A DNA stretch of 9,815 nucleotides from Nitrospinota bacterium (GCA_003506735.1 DNYS01000266.1:487-10301); one strand, 5' to 3'; counted from the stretch's first letter, positions 1 to 7,418 are shown. Numbers and translations are program-made. Notes: generated by a model from the sequence alone, not told the origin.

Positions 1-69
1 GGGCTGTCGAGGCGATAGCCCCGGAATCGGAGCCGATGGGCCACCGGGCCATATTAAGGGAGTCCCGCC

Positions 70-1488
70 ATGGTGGATGACATCGCCCGCCTTCCCGCCT
101 CGGAAATCGCCGGGCGTGTCCTGGCCGGAGAGCTTTTGGCCGCCGATGTGGCGGAGGCGTTCCTCCTCCGAGCCGAGAAGATCGGCCCGGCCCTCAACAC
201 CTGGATCACCCTCGACCGGGAAGGCGCCCTGAATCAGGCCCGGATTATCGACGAGGCCATGGCGGAAGGCAAAGACCCCGGACCGCTAGCCGGCGTTCCG
301 GTGGGCCTAAAAGATATCATCGACGTGGCCGGACTCCGGACGACTGCCGGAAGCCTCATCCTCAAAGACCAGGTGGCGGCCGGGGACGCACCGCTTACCC
401 GAAAAATCCGGAAAGCGGGCGCGGTCATTCTGGGAAAACTCAACATGCACGAGTTCGCCTTCGGCCCCTCCGGCCACAACCCTCACTACGGAGACCAGAA
501 GAATCCCTGGGACACGAAAAGGGTCACCGGCGGCTCCAGCGGGGGTTCGGGAAACGCGGCCGCCACGGGCCAAGCCTCCATCACCATCGGCTCGGACACC
601 GGGGGCTCTATCCGGATTCCCGCCTCTCTTTGCGGGGTCATCGGGCACAAGCCCACGTTCGGGTTGGTCACCAAGGCGGGCTGCGTATCGCTTTCATGGT
701 CACTGGATTCATTCGGCCCCATGGCGACCTCCGCCCGGGACTGCGCCCTGATGATGTCCGCCATCGCCGGGCCCGACCCGGAAGATCCCAGCTCCCTTCA
801 GGTGGAGGCGCCCGATTTCATCGGCGCCCTGGACAAACCGCTTGCCGGGCTCCGGATCGGACACGCCCGAAACTACTACGCCGATCAGTCCGACCCCGCC
901 GTATGCGAAGCTATCGAGGAGGTGGACCGGGCGCTGGCCGATGCGGGCGCCCAGGTCGTCGAGGTGAACATTCCCGGCTTGAAGACGGCCTACGGCGCAG
1001 CCACGAATTTTATGATGCCCGAGGCCGCGGCCTATCATGAGAAAAACATTCGGGAGAGGCCGGACGATTACGACCCCAAGGTGCTTGAGCGCCTGAAAAT
1101 CGGTTTTTTCATTCCCGCGACATCCTACATTCAGGCCCAGCGCTTCCGCTCGCAGTGGACCGCGCAGGTGCTCAAGGAGGTTTTCGGGAAGGTGGACCTG
1201 GTCCTTGCGGCGGCAACGCCCATGCCCGCTCCGTTGCGCTCGGCGAAAACGGTCACGGTGGCCGGGAAAAAATACGACGCGCGGGGCCACCTGATCGCTT
1301 TGACCCGGCATATCAATTTCCTGGGCTTTCCCTCGACCGGGTTTCCGGCCGGTATCAGCGACGAGGGCCTTCCGTTGGGAGCCCAGCTCATCGGACCGCC
1401 GCTTCACGATCACCGCACCATCGCGGCAGTCCATCAACTGGGAAAAGCGGGAGCCATCCGCTTTCAGTTCGCGCCGTTCGAGGGATAG
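70..1488 (+). CDS. Amidase-signature family hydrolase (GatA-like amidase)
   Basis: Predicted cytoplasmic amidohydrolase of 472 residues that would hydrolyse a carboxamide bond; the substrate is unknown. The amidase signature is complete. The catalytic lysine is Lys81 in GVPVGLKD. The glycine/serine loop GGSSGGSG spans residues 154-161, with the cis-serine at Ser156. The nucleophile is Ser180 in GSDTGGSIR. Spacings of 99 (Lys to nucleophile) and 24 (Ser to Ser) match GatA and FAAH as I recall them. Length is typical of the family. The ATG is preceded by GGGAG (58-62) at 7 nt. No gatB or gatC lies nearby and the gene stands alone, so I favour a general amidase over the tRNA-dependent amidotransferase subunit. 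No signal peptide is visible. It ends in TAG, 52 nt from the convergent glyA stop. The family is secure; the substrate is not. Confidence 0.93.
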   Translation: MVDDIARLPASEIAGRVLAGELLAADVAEAFLLRAEKIGPALNTWITLDREGALNQARIIDEAMAEGKDPGPLAGVPVGLKDIIDVAGLRTTAGSLILKDQVAAGDAPLTRKIRKAGAVILGKLNMHEFAFGPSGHNPHYGDQKNPWDTKRVTGGSSGGSGNAAATGQASITIGSDTGGSIRIPASLCGVIGHKPTFGLVTKAGCVSLSWSLDSFGPMATSARDCALMMSAIAGPDPEDPSSLQVEAPDFIGALDKPLAGLRIGHARNYYADQSDPAVCEAIEEVDRALADAGAQVVEVNIPGLKTAYGAATNFMMPEAAAYHEKNIRERPDDYDPKVLERLKIGFFIPATSYIQAQRFRSQWTAQVLKEVFGKVDLVLAAATPMPAPLRSAKTVTVAGKKYDARGHLIALTRHINFLGFPSTGFPAGISDEGLPLGAQLIGPPLHDHRTIAAVHQLGKAGAIRFQFAPFEG

Positions 1489-1540
1489 CGTGCCGACGGG
1501 AAACCCTTGCGAGGTGAACGGATGGTCTCTCGGAGTTCAT

Positions 1541-2797
1541 TTACTCCGGGCGCGCCCCGCCGGGGCCCATCGGAAATTTCTTGCAAAGCTCCCGAACATC
1601 ATCGCGTACGGAGGCGATGAGTTCTTCGTTTCCGATGTCTCCCAAAACGTCAGCGATCCAGCCGCCGATGGTCTCCATGTCGGCTTCCTTCATCTTCCGG
1701 GTGGTCAGTGCGGGAGTTCCGATACGGATACCGCTCGTGAGCGTCGGTTTTCGCGTGTCGAACGGAATGGCATTTTTATTCACGGTGATTCCCGCCCGGC
1801 CGAGCGCCCCCTCGGCCTTCCTTCCGCTGAACCCGGCCTCCCTCAAATCGAGAAGGAGCAGGTGGTTGTCGGTTCCTCCCGAGACCAGCTGGATTCCCTT
1901 CCCCTTCAACGCCGCCGCTAGCGCCTTGGCGTTTTTCACAATCTGCGCCGCATAGTCTTTGAAGGCGTCCGTCGATGCCTCCTTGAGCGCCACCGCCTTG
2001 GCCGCGATGACGTGCATCAACGGACCGCCTTGCATCCCCGGGAAAACGGCCTTGCTGATCGCGGCGGCGTGGTCCTCGTCGGTGAGAATCATGCCTCCGC
2101 GCGGCCCGCGCAGCGTTTTGTGGGTGGTCGTGGTGACGATATGGGCATGCCCCGCGGGGGAGGGATGCTCTCCCGCCACGATGAGCCCGGCGATGTGGGC
2201 GATGTCGGCCATGACGACCGCGCCCACCTCGTCGGCGATCTGGCGGAAGGGCTTATAGTCGATGGTCCGCGGATAGGCGCTCGCGCCGACCACGATGATT
2301 TTCGGGCGGTGCTCCCTGGCCTGGGATTCCACCTCGTCGAAGTCGATGACGTGATTTTCGGGGTCCACCCCGTAGGCTGCGACATTGAACCACCGCCCGG
2401 AAAATGTAACGGGATGGCCGTGGGTCAGGTGGCCGCCGTGGGAAAGATTCATCCCCAAGATGGTATCTCCCGGCTCGAGGAGGCCGAAATAGACGGCGGC
2501 GTTCGCCTGCGCCCCACTGTGGGGCTGGACCGATGCGTGGTCCATCTTGAAAAGATCTTTGGCACGCTCGATGGCCAGAGACTCGGCGATATCCACGTAC
2601 TGGCATCCGCCGTAGTAGCGCTTGCCCGGAAGGCCCTCAGCGTACTTGTTCGTCATGATGCCCCCGACCGCCTCCAGGACCGCCTCGCTGACGTAGTTCT
2701 CCGAGGCGATGAGCTCCAGCCCGTCCTCTTGCCGGACGGTTTCTTTTTCCATCGCGTCGAATATTTCGGGATCCATTAATTCGAGAGCAGATGCCAT
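1541..2797 (-). CDS. glyA: Serine hydroxymethyltransferase
   Basis: Cytoplasmic PLP enzyme that interconverts serine plus tetrahydrofolate with glycine plus 5,10-methylene-tetrahydrofolate, the main entry of one-carbon units. It has 418 residues, close to the roughly 417 of E. coli GlyA. Visible hallmarks are LIASENY (29-35), the YYGG substrate loop (61-64), [11 protein letters not shown] (117-127), ADIAHIAG (197-204) with the PLP-ring aspartate Asp198, and TTTTHKT (222-228) with the Schiff-base Lys227. [13 protein letters not shown] (355-367) carries the carboxylate-binding arginine. The frame stays open 34 codons further upstream, but that extension does not resemble GlyA. The ATG at 2797 has a GGAGG Shine-Dalgarno 8 nt away (2806-2810), so I place the start there. 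It is convergent with the amidase and divergent from the DUF3151-like gene, hence apparently monocistronic. No substitution in the catalytic motifs was seen. Confidence 0.98.
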   Translation of the reverse strand: MASALELMDPEIFDAMEKETVRQEDGLELIASENYVSEAVLEAVGGIMTNKYAEGLPGKRYYGGCQYVDIAESLAIERAKDLFKMDHASVQPHSGAQANAAVYFGLLEPGDTILGMNLSHGGHLTHGHPVTFSGRWFNVAAYGVDPENHVIDFDEVESQAREHRPKIIVVGASAYPRTIDYKPFRQIADEVGAVVMADIAHIAGLIVAGEHPSPAGHAHIVTTTTHKTLRGPRGGMILTDEDHAAAISKAVFPGMQGGPLMHVIAAKAVALKEASTDAFKDYAAQIVKNAKALAAALKGKGIQLVSGGTDNHLLLLDLREAGFSGRKAEGALGRAGITVNKNAIPFDTRKPTLTSGIRIGTPALTTRKMKEADMETIGGWIADVLGDIGNEELIASVRDDVRELCKKFPMGPGGARPE

Positions 2798-2805
2798 GAA
2801 ACAAA

Positions 2806-2810
2806 CCTCC
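2806..2810 (-). promoter_or_regulatory. Shine-Dalgarno of glyA that fixes the start
   Basis: CCTCC on the plus strand reads GGAGG on the coding strand, 8 nt before the ATG at 2797. This decides against the upstream in-frame start at 2899, whose extra 34 residues have no counterpart in GlyA proteins. Confidence 0.85.
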
Positions 2811-2880
2811 GGAAGAACATCAAGTCGAGGATTCAGGGACAACCAAGGCGCGGCAGGACGGCTTCTGCCTAGAAAGGCGG

Positions 2881-2909
2881 ACGCTAACAAAGAGGCCATC
2901 CGGCGTCAA
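2881..2909 (-). promoter_or_regulatory. Possible sigma70-type promoter of glyA
   Basis: On the minus strand TTGACG (2909-2904, 5 of 6 consensus bases) is followed after 17 nt by TAGCGT (2886-2881, 3 of 6). Transcription would begin near 2874, giving a leader of about 77 nt. That leader contains a small hairpin (GGCAG/CTGCC, 2852-2869). The -35 box is good and the -10 box weak, so this is tentative. I see no known folate, glycine or SAM riboswitch motif in the leader. Confidence 0.4.
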
Positions 2910-2949
2910 TTCTCCCGCCCGCCCCGGCCTCCGGGGTCTCTGCGAATCT

Positions 2950-2979
2950 CTGGCATGAGCGGCGGGCCGGGCCTATAAT
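2950..2979 (+). promoter_or_regulatory. Sigma70-type promoter of the DUF3151-like gene
   Basis: A perfect TATAAT -10 box lies at 2974-2979. CTGGCA at 2950-2955 matches 4 of 6 bases of the -35 consensus with an 18 nt spacer. Transcription would start near 2986, about 28 nt before the ATG at 3014. GGAG at 3002-3005 provides the ribosome binding site, 8 nt from the start. It faces away from the glyA promoter, so the interval 2798-3013 is a divergent control region. Confidence 0.6.
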
Positions 2980-3013
2980 ACTTTTTTCCAATGACTCGAG
3001 TGGAGATTCCCGT

Positions 3014-3484
3014 ATGGTGAAAAACCTCCTGCAATCCTCGCCGGGGGGGCCTCCCCGGATGGCGCTTCCCGCTGAACCGGAGGAGATGGGTAAATCCGGG
3101 GAACTTTGCGAGATCCTTCTTTCCCGGTCGGACGAAACCGGGGACGCCCTCGATGCCCTGATATCCCTCACCGCGCGCCATCCGGACGCACTCTCGGGCT
3201 GGACCGCTCTCGGCAAGGTTGCCCAGGCGCGGGGAAAAATTCTAGAGGCCTACGCGTATTTTCGCGTGGCCTATCCCCACGGACTCGATCGTGCGCGCGC
3301 CGCCGGCGGGCGGGGGGACGGGCCCTTCCCCTGAGAATTTCCCGAAAACCGCCCGTTCCTTCTCGCCGTATCCGGGCTCATGCATTGCGCCGACGAAATC
3401 GGCGAGACGGGCGAGGCCGAGCGGTGCTGGAAGTTTCTGGCCATTCTCGACCCGGGGCATGCGTTCGAGCGAAAGCCCGGCTGA
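3014..3484 (+). pseudogene. DUF3151-like (TPR-like) protein, interrupted by one in-frame TGA
   Basis: Function unknown. The frame from ATG 3014 meets TGA at 3332-3334 after 106 codons. It then continues in the same frame with no insertion or deletion to a TGA at 3482-3484, giving 156 codons including the interruption. Both halves resemble one family, which I recall as DUF3151. The N-terminus has NLL and a Pro-rich LP segment, and the middle has HPDALSGWTALG (57-68) and EAYAYFRVAY (78-87). After the stop come ENRPFLLAV (111-119) and EIGETGEAERCWKFLAILDP (128-147). The family carries a GPxPW motif; here the sequence is GPFP followed by the stop, so TGA takes the place of the Trp codon TGG. A second expected Trp, in the AGWRG motif, is Gly99. 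Promoter and ribosome site look intact. Recent nonsense decay, readthrough and sequence error all remain possible. Selenocysteine seems unlikely because no SECIS-like hairpin is evident. Family recognition is from memory. Confidence 0.6.
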
Positions 3485-3512
3485 GCCGGTCCCCCCCCTT
3501 TCAATCGTTCTG

Positions 3513-3541
3513 TTGGCGAAGCGTCCCGATCATGTCAGAAT
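3513..3541 (+). promoter_or_regulatory. otsA: Possible sigma70-type promoter of otsA
   Basis: TTGGCG (3513-3518) and CAGAAT (3536-3541) each match 4 of 6 consensus bases and are separated by the ideal 17 nt. Predicted initiation near 3548 coincides with the first base of the long stem described in the otsA leader, which raises my confidence slightly. Neither box is strong. Confidence 0.4.
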
Positions 3542-3548
3542 CGGTTCT

Positions 3549-3654
3549 ACAGGTGCGTTCAACCGCTTGAACGCCGCCGTCCCGGCGGGCATCGATCATT
3601 TCGAATGCGGCGCCCGGGATATCCTCCAGGCCTCCCGAATGCACCTGTGAGGGA
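3549..3654 (+). ncRNA. Candidate structured 5' leader of otsA
   Basis: A perfect 8-base pairing, ACAGGTGC (3549-3556) with GCACCTGT (3641-3648), would close a 106-nt domain. Inside it four hairpins can be drawn: GTTCAA/TTGAAC (3557-3572, loop CCGC), CCGCCG/CGGCGG (3574-3588), GCAT-CGA/TCG-A-ATGC (3589-3608) and CGGGA/TCCCG (3615-3637). The 3' arm of the closing stem ends directly before the otsA Shine-Dalgarno GAGGG (3649-3653). TCCC at 3633-3636 could pair either inside the last hairpin or with GGGA of the ribosome site. The layout is riboswitch-like, but I do not recognise a known class, and GC-rich DNA folds easily by chance. The pairings are seen in the sequence; the function is inference. 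Confidence 0.3.
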
Positions 3655-3660
3655 CCGCCC

Positions 3661-5058
3661 ATGGGAAAGCTCGTCGTCGTATCCAACCGGTTGCCATCCA
3701 TCTCCGAGAAGGAAACTTCTCGTTCGCGAAACCGAAATGTGGGCGGGCTGGTTTCGGCACTGATGTCGGCGCTGGAGTCCAGCGGCGGCGGAATGTGGTT
3801 CGGCTGGAGCGGAAAATCGAACCCGGACGAAAAAGCCAAATCCGCCTCTTGGAAATCCGGAAACATCCGCATCGTGGGGTTTGACCTCACAAAGCGCGAA
3901 ATCAATGCCTACTACAACGGGTTTTGCAATCAGGTCCTCTGGCCCTTGCTCCACAGTTTTCATAGCGAGGTGAAGCTCCACAGGTCGGAAAGCCACTCTT
4001 ATGGCTTCGTTAACACGCGCTTCGCCCGGGAGCTGATGCCCTATCTGGACAAGAACGACGCCGTGTGGGTAAACGATTACCACCTGTTCCTGCTCGGCCG
4101 GGAGCTTCGAAAGCTAGGATACGAAGGCTCCATCGGATTCTTCCTCCACGTTCCATTTCCCTCCTACGTCACCTGGCAGATTCTCCCGGACCCGGAAGAA
4201 TTTCTCAAAGCCATGATGGACTACGATTTGGTGGGCTTTCACACCCGGACCTACCGGGACAACTACGTTTATTCGAGCCAGCGCCTTATCGATTCTTCAT
4301 GGGACGGAAAAATTCTCAGGGCCGGCGGGCGGAATCAGCGGGTCCAGATGATTCCGATCGGCGTGGATCCGGAGCGTTTCGGGCCGACAGGTGGGGGAAT
4401 CTCGCCGGGCCGCCCCAGGCGCGGACTCCAGGAGGAGGCCAGAGAGTCGAAGGTTATTCTCGGGGTGGATCGCCTTGACTACACCAAGGGCATTCCCCAG
4501 CGAATTTTGTCGTTCGAGGCGCTCCTGCACCACTATCCGGAATACCGGAGAAAGGTTTGCATGTTTCAGATTTGCGCCCCCTCGCGGAGCGATGTCCCCG
4601 AGTACATTGCGCAAAAACGAGCGGTCGAGAGCAACGTGGGCCGCATCAACGGCGAATACGCTGAGCACGACTGGGTGCCTATCCGGTATCTCTATCGCTC
4701 CTACCCCCACGACCGGCTGAGCGTTTTCTACCGCGACGCGCACACCTGCCTCGTCACCCCCCTCCGCGACGGCATGAACCTTGTGGCCAAGGAATATATC
4801 GCCGCCCAGGACCCGAAAAATCCGGGCGTCCTGGTGTTGAGCAAGTTCACCGGAGCGGCCGAGGAGATGACCGAGGCGGTGATCGTCAACCCCTATCTCA
4901 CCGAGGACGTGGCCGACGGAATCGATCGGGCGCTCTCGATGCCCCTCCAGGAGCGCGTCGAGCGGCATGATATCCTTCTGGAAAAAGTGGTTCTCCACAG
5001 CTCCGACTGGTGGTTCAAAACCTTCCTTAAAGAGCTGGGGGCAACGACGCCCGGTTAA
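3661..5058 (+). CDS. otsA: Alpha,alpha-trehalose-phosphate synthase (UDP-forming), GT20
   Basis: Cytoplasmic retaining glycosyltransferase that makes trehalose 6-phosphate from UDP-glucose and glucose 6-phosphate, the first step of the OtsAB route to the osmoprotectant trehalose. It has 465 residues, the usual OtsA length. N-terminal Rossmann part: VVVSNRLP (5-12) with Arg10, GGL (28-30), the sugar-phosphate region [15 protein letters not shown] (84-98), VNDYHL (137-142) with Asp139, and HVPFPS (163-168). C-terminal part: IGVDPERF (233-240), VDRLDYTKG (269-277) with the phosphate-binding pair Arg271/Lys276, and [11 protein letters not shown] (369-379) with donor-site Asp370 and Glu378. These correspond to E. 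coli Arg9, Asp130, His154, Arg262, Lys267, Asp361 and Glu369. The ATG follows GAGGG (3649-3653) at 7 nt. No otsB lies next to it in the window. The 3' end faces the leftward aor-type operon. Everything needed for activity appears present. Confidence 0.97.
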   Translation: MGKLVVVSNRLPSISEKETSRSRNRNVGGLVSALMSALESSGGGMWFGWSGKSNPDEKAKSASWKSGNIRIVGFDLTKREINAYYNGFCNQVLWPLLHSFHSEVKLHRSESHSYGFVNTRFARELMPYLDKNDAVWVNDYHLFLLGRELRKLGYEGSIGFFLHVPFPSYVTWQILPDPEEFLKAMMDYDLVGFHTRTYRDNYVYSSQRLIDSSWDGKILRAGGRNQRVQMIPIGVDPERFGPTGGGISPGRPRRGLQEEARESKVILGVDRLDYTKGIPQRILSFEALLHHYPEYRRKVCMFQICAPSRSDVPEYIAQKRAVESNVGRINGEYAEHDWVPIRYLYRSYPHDRLSVFYRDAHTCLVTPLRDGMNLVAKEYIAAQDPKNPGVLVLSKFTGAAEEMTEAVIVNPYLTEDVADGIDRALSMPLQERVERHDILLEKVVLHSSDWWFKTFLKELGATTPG

Positions 5059-5103
5059 GAACCTTTCGCCCGCCAAGGGGATGATTGCAAGAGAAATGGA
5101 CAT

Positions 5104-5132
5104 AAAAAAGCGCGCCCCAAAACGGGCGCGCT
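5104..5132 (-). terminator. Intrinsic terminator of the aldehyde oxidoreductase operon
   Basis: A 9-bp perfect stem (AGCGCGCCC at 5109-5117 with GGGCGCGCT at 5124-5132) encloses a 6-nt loop. On the minus strand it is followed at once by six T residues (plus-strand A run 5104-5109). It lies 35 nt past the stop of the MoaD-like gene, the last gene of the operon. In the rightward direction no T tract follows the stem, so it may stop otsA transcripts only weakly. Confidence 0.92.
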
Positions 5133-5167
5133 CTGCATGACAGCCGCTCCATTTGGGCAGAAAGGCA

Positions 5168-5482
5168 TCACCCGCCCATATATTGTCCCATGAGAATAAT
5201 CCGGTCGCCCCCGCGCACCTCGCTTCCGAGATGGTGATTGATTCCCAAAAGCGCATCGTTCACGGCAATCTCGATATGCTCGCTGAGTTCGGCCGAGCCC
5301 CGGTCCCACAACGCTTCGTCCAGCTCCCGGTGCTGGAGGCTGAGGCGCTTCAAGACGTCCCGGATCGTATCGCCAGGCCGGATCTCCTCGGCGAATTCCC
5401 GGCTCTCACTGCCGTCCCCGCCGACGAACACCGTCGCCCAGGCCACAAGCTCGATATGAACGACCTGCTCATCTCCGCCCAC
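5168..5482 (-). CDS. MoaD/ThiS-family sulfur carrier, last gene of the operon
   Basis: Small ubiquitin-fold protein, 104 residues from the start chosen. Such proteins are adenylated at a C-terminal Gly-Gly by a MoeB/ThiF-type E1 enzyme, converted to a thiocarboxylate, and donate sulfur; MoaD-type members form the dithiolene of molybdopterin or tungstopterin. The sequence ends exactly in Gly-Gly (ILMGQYMGG). It has the family's acidic, DTIRDVLKRL-type middle segment and the late V-R-x-G-D-R-I-I-L strand. The GTG at 5482 has GGAGG (5488-5492) 5 nt upstream and is my choice. An ATG at 5494 (108 residues) and a TTG at 5515 are alternatives with poorer ribosome sites. It follows the W-oxidoreductase gene by about 50 nt and sits before the terminator, so a dedicated role in that enzyme's cofactor is likely. 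No E1 gene is in the window. ThiS-like use cannot be excluded. Confidence 0.85.
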   Translation of the reverse strand: MGGDEQVVHIELVAWATVFVGGDGSESREFAEEIRPGDTIRDVLKRLSLQHRELDEALWDRGSAELSEHIEIAVNDALLGINHHLGSEVRGGDRIILMGQYMGG

Positions 5483-5531
5483 CGAATCCTCCATCGCGGC
5501 CCATTTCGAAACCAAGCCGCCGCCGGGCGCA

Positions 5532-7418
5532 TTATACCTTAGCCGCGGCTTCTTTTCCCCAAAGCGGTTCGATCAGTTCATCGAGATCCAGTTCGGCCAG
5601 TGTCTCCGGCGTGGGCCGGCCCGATTTCCGATCGTAGCCGACGGTTTCATACCAGACGTCGAGTATTTTCTCCCAGTGCTCCATGATGCCCACCCCCTTG
5701 AGAGGGCCATCCACCGGGGTGGAGCCGTAGCGCTTCGAAGGCCGCTCAAGCTCCGGGCCGATGCCGCACCGAAGATTGAAAGCGCGCAGGAGCGTCGCCG
5801 TTCTCCGGCCGTTGGTCATCGCCTCATCGCGCCGGATGTCCCATCCCGTCGCCGCCTCCAGGGAGCGGCAAAGCACATCCAGGCGGACGCGGGTGGTGAA
5901 TACGCACGCGCCCAGCGAGTCCTCAAAATACCGCCTGCCCCGCATGGTTCCCACCAGCCGGGGAACCGCCACGGGGTCCTGGGCGTCCGTCCGGGCCGGA
6001 AGGCCCAACTCTGTCGGAAAGACGGCGGGCGCCGAATCCATCGTCCCGCCGCCGCCCGTGCAGGTGTCGATCATCTCCTCCCACCTGGAGCGGTGGTCGT
6101 GCCCGCGCGGCGAGTCGCCCTTTATCGTGTATATGGCGCAATCCGCCGCCTCCCCCCCGATCTTCTCGGAGGCCCGCTTCACCCCCTCGGCCAGAAGGTC
6201 GCCCATTCCCTCGCGCCGGCAAATCATCTGGAGCAGGCGGTTCGACCCCTCGGCATCCCCCCATTCGAGGTGGAAACCGAGATCCTCATCGCTGATGTAG
6301 CCCTTTTCCTGGCACTCCATCACCCACCCGCAGAGCCAGCCCCACTCGTTCACATCCACGCAGGCCCGGTCCACCTGTGTATTCAACCAGGCCACCTCGG
6401 TGGGCTCGGTGCAGCCGGTGGCCCATCCCGCACCCGACCAGCCCTCATACTCGGGCTCATCGACAATCTCGCCCTTGTGAGCTCCGGATGGGATTACCTG
6501 CATGTGGCAGTGATACATCCCGCAGGAGTTGCACTGATGGCCACGGTGTTCGAATCCTTCCCGGAGGCTGGGCGCCTCCCATTTTTTGGTTTCCACTTCC
6601 TCGGGCCACTCGTTGGTCGTGTAGTTGCGGATGGGCAGCGCACCCATTCCGTACAGGTTCCGGACCCCGCCCAGGGTCCCGTACATATAAAGGCCTTTCG
6701 TGCTCGGATCGTTTTTAAGACTGTGCACGATTTCGTCCGCAGCGGCGTAAAGCGCCTTCATGTGCGCGACGGAAATTCCCTTGCCGCCCCGCTCGATGAC
6801 GACGGCCTTGACCTTTTTGCTTCCCATGACCGCGCCGCAGCCGTTCTTGCTCGCCACGTGGCCGTAGTCACCCTGGATTGCGGCGAAGCGGATGAGGTTC
6901 TCGCCGGCCGGTCCGATCGAATACACGCTGAGCTGGTGGCCGCTCAATCCAATCTCTTTTTCGAGAGCCTGCTGGGTTTCCCAAGTGTCCTTGCCCAATA
7001 GATGCGACGCGTCCTTGAGGTCCACCCGGTCTCCCTGGATATGGACATAGACCCACCCTTCGGACCTTCCCTGAAGAACGAGGGCGTCATAGCCGCAAAG
7101 CTTGATGTTCGCCCCAAAAAATCCGTTGGCGTTCGTGTTCGTGCCGCCGCCCGTCATCGCGCCCCGCGTGACAACGGTCAGGCCCCCAGTGCCCCAGATG
7201 GGCAGGCCGGCCAACGGACCCGTGGCCATGACCAGGCGGTTTTCCGGGTGGTCCCATGTAACTTCGGGAGGGACTTCCTCCCAGAGAATTTTGGCTCCCA
7301 GCCCCGCGCCGCCTATATATTTCCGTTGATCCTCGGGCGAAAACGGATCGGCCCAAGTCTTCCCCGCCGAAAGGTCCACTCGAAGGATTTGTCCCGCATA
7401 TGCGTATGATTCGCTCAA
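5532..7418 (-). CDS. Tungsten-containing aldehyde oxidoreductase, catalytic subunit (AOR family)
   Basis: Catalytic subunit of 628 residues that should bind a bis-pyranopterin tungsten cofactor and one [4Fe-4S] cluster. It would oxidise an aldehyde to its acid, or run in reverse; the exact substrate is unknown. The N-terminal domain has YAGQILRVDL (7-16), YIGGAGLGAKIL (34-45) and the pterin region around GFFGANIKLCGYDALVL (99-115). Residues 169-205 hold GPAGENLIRFA and GCGAVMGSKKVKA. Cluster ligands are Cys296, Cys299 and Cys304, plus Cys505 in DSLGAC (500-505). The first group reads CX2CX4C, one residue longer than the CX2CX3C I recall for Pyrococcus AOR. RGHDHRSRWEE (438-448) is the usual active-site segment. 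The start is TTG at 7418, backed by GGAGAAG 5 nt upstream; no better ATG exists. It begins 17 nt after the flavoprotein stop. AOR family membership is firm; W rather than Mo is inferred from the family. Confidence 0.95.
   Translation of the reverse strand: MSESYAYAGQILRVDLSAGKTWADPFSPEDQRKYIGGAGLGAKILWEEVPPEVTWDHPENRLVMATGPLAGLPIWGTGGLTVVTRGAMTGGGTNTNANGFFGANIKLCGYDALVLQGRSEGWVYVHIQGDRVDLKDASHLLGKDTWETQQALEKEIGLSGHQLSVYSIGPAGENLIRFAAIQGDYGHVASKNGCGAVMGSKKVKAVVIERGGKGISVAHMKALYAAADEIVHSLKNDPSTKGLYMYGTLGGVRNLYGMGALPIRNYTTNEWPEEVETKKWEAPSLREGFEHRGHQCNSCGMYHCHMQVIPSGAHKGEIVDEPEYEGWSGAGWATGCTEPTEVAWLNTQVDRACVDVNEWGWLCGWVMECQEKGYISDEDLGFHLEWGDAEGSNRLLQMICRREGMGDLLAEGVKRASEKIGGEAADCAIYTIKGDSPRGHDHRSRWEEMIDTCTGGGGTMDSAPAVFPTELGLPARTDAQDPVAVPRLVGTMRGRRYFEDSLGACVFTTRVRLDVLCRSLEAATGWDIRRDEAMTNGRRTATLLRAFNLRCGIGPELERPSKRYGSTPVDGPLKGVGIMEHWEKILDVWYETVGYDRKSGRPTPETLAELDLDELIEPLWGKEAAAKV

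Noticed and set aside
1..21. GGGCT/AGCCC inverted repeat at the left edge as a possible terminator
   Set aside because: Only 5 bp with an 11-nt loop and no T tract after it; the upstream context is outside the window.
1..80. Possible tail of an upstream gene in frame 3, with stop at 78-80 overlapping the amidase start
   Set aside because: Only about 25 codons are visible with no recognisable motif, so it cannot be told from a chance open frame.
1489..1540. Bidirectional terminator between the convergent amidase and glyA genes
   Set aside because: Only a 5-bp TGAAC/GTTCA pairing is present, without a T tract on either strand.
3332..3400. Selenocysteine insertion at the TGA of the DUF3151-like gene
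   Set aside because: The family position is tryptophan rather than cysteine, and no convincing SECIS-like hairpin follows the TGA. No selenium genes are in the window.
4297..5256. Minus-strand open frame of 319 codons overlapping otsA
   Set aside because: Antisense to the conserved C-terminal half of OtsA and it would cross the operon terminator; no family resemblance.
5676..7001. Long open frame of 441 codons on the plus strand opposite the AOR gene
   Set aside because: It lies wholly antisense to a gene with clear conserved motifs, is rich in Arg/Pro/His/Gly as expected for a GC-rich shadow frame, and shows no recognisable domain.
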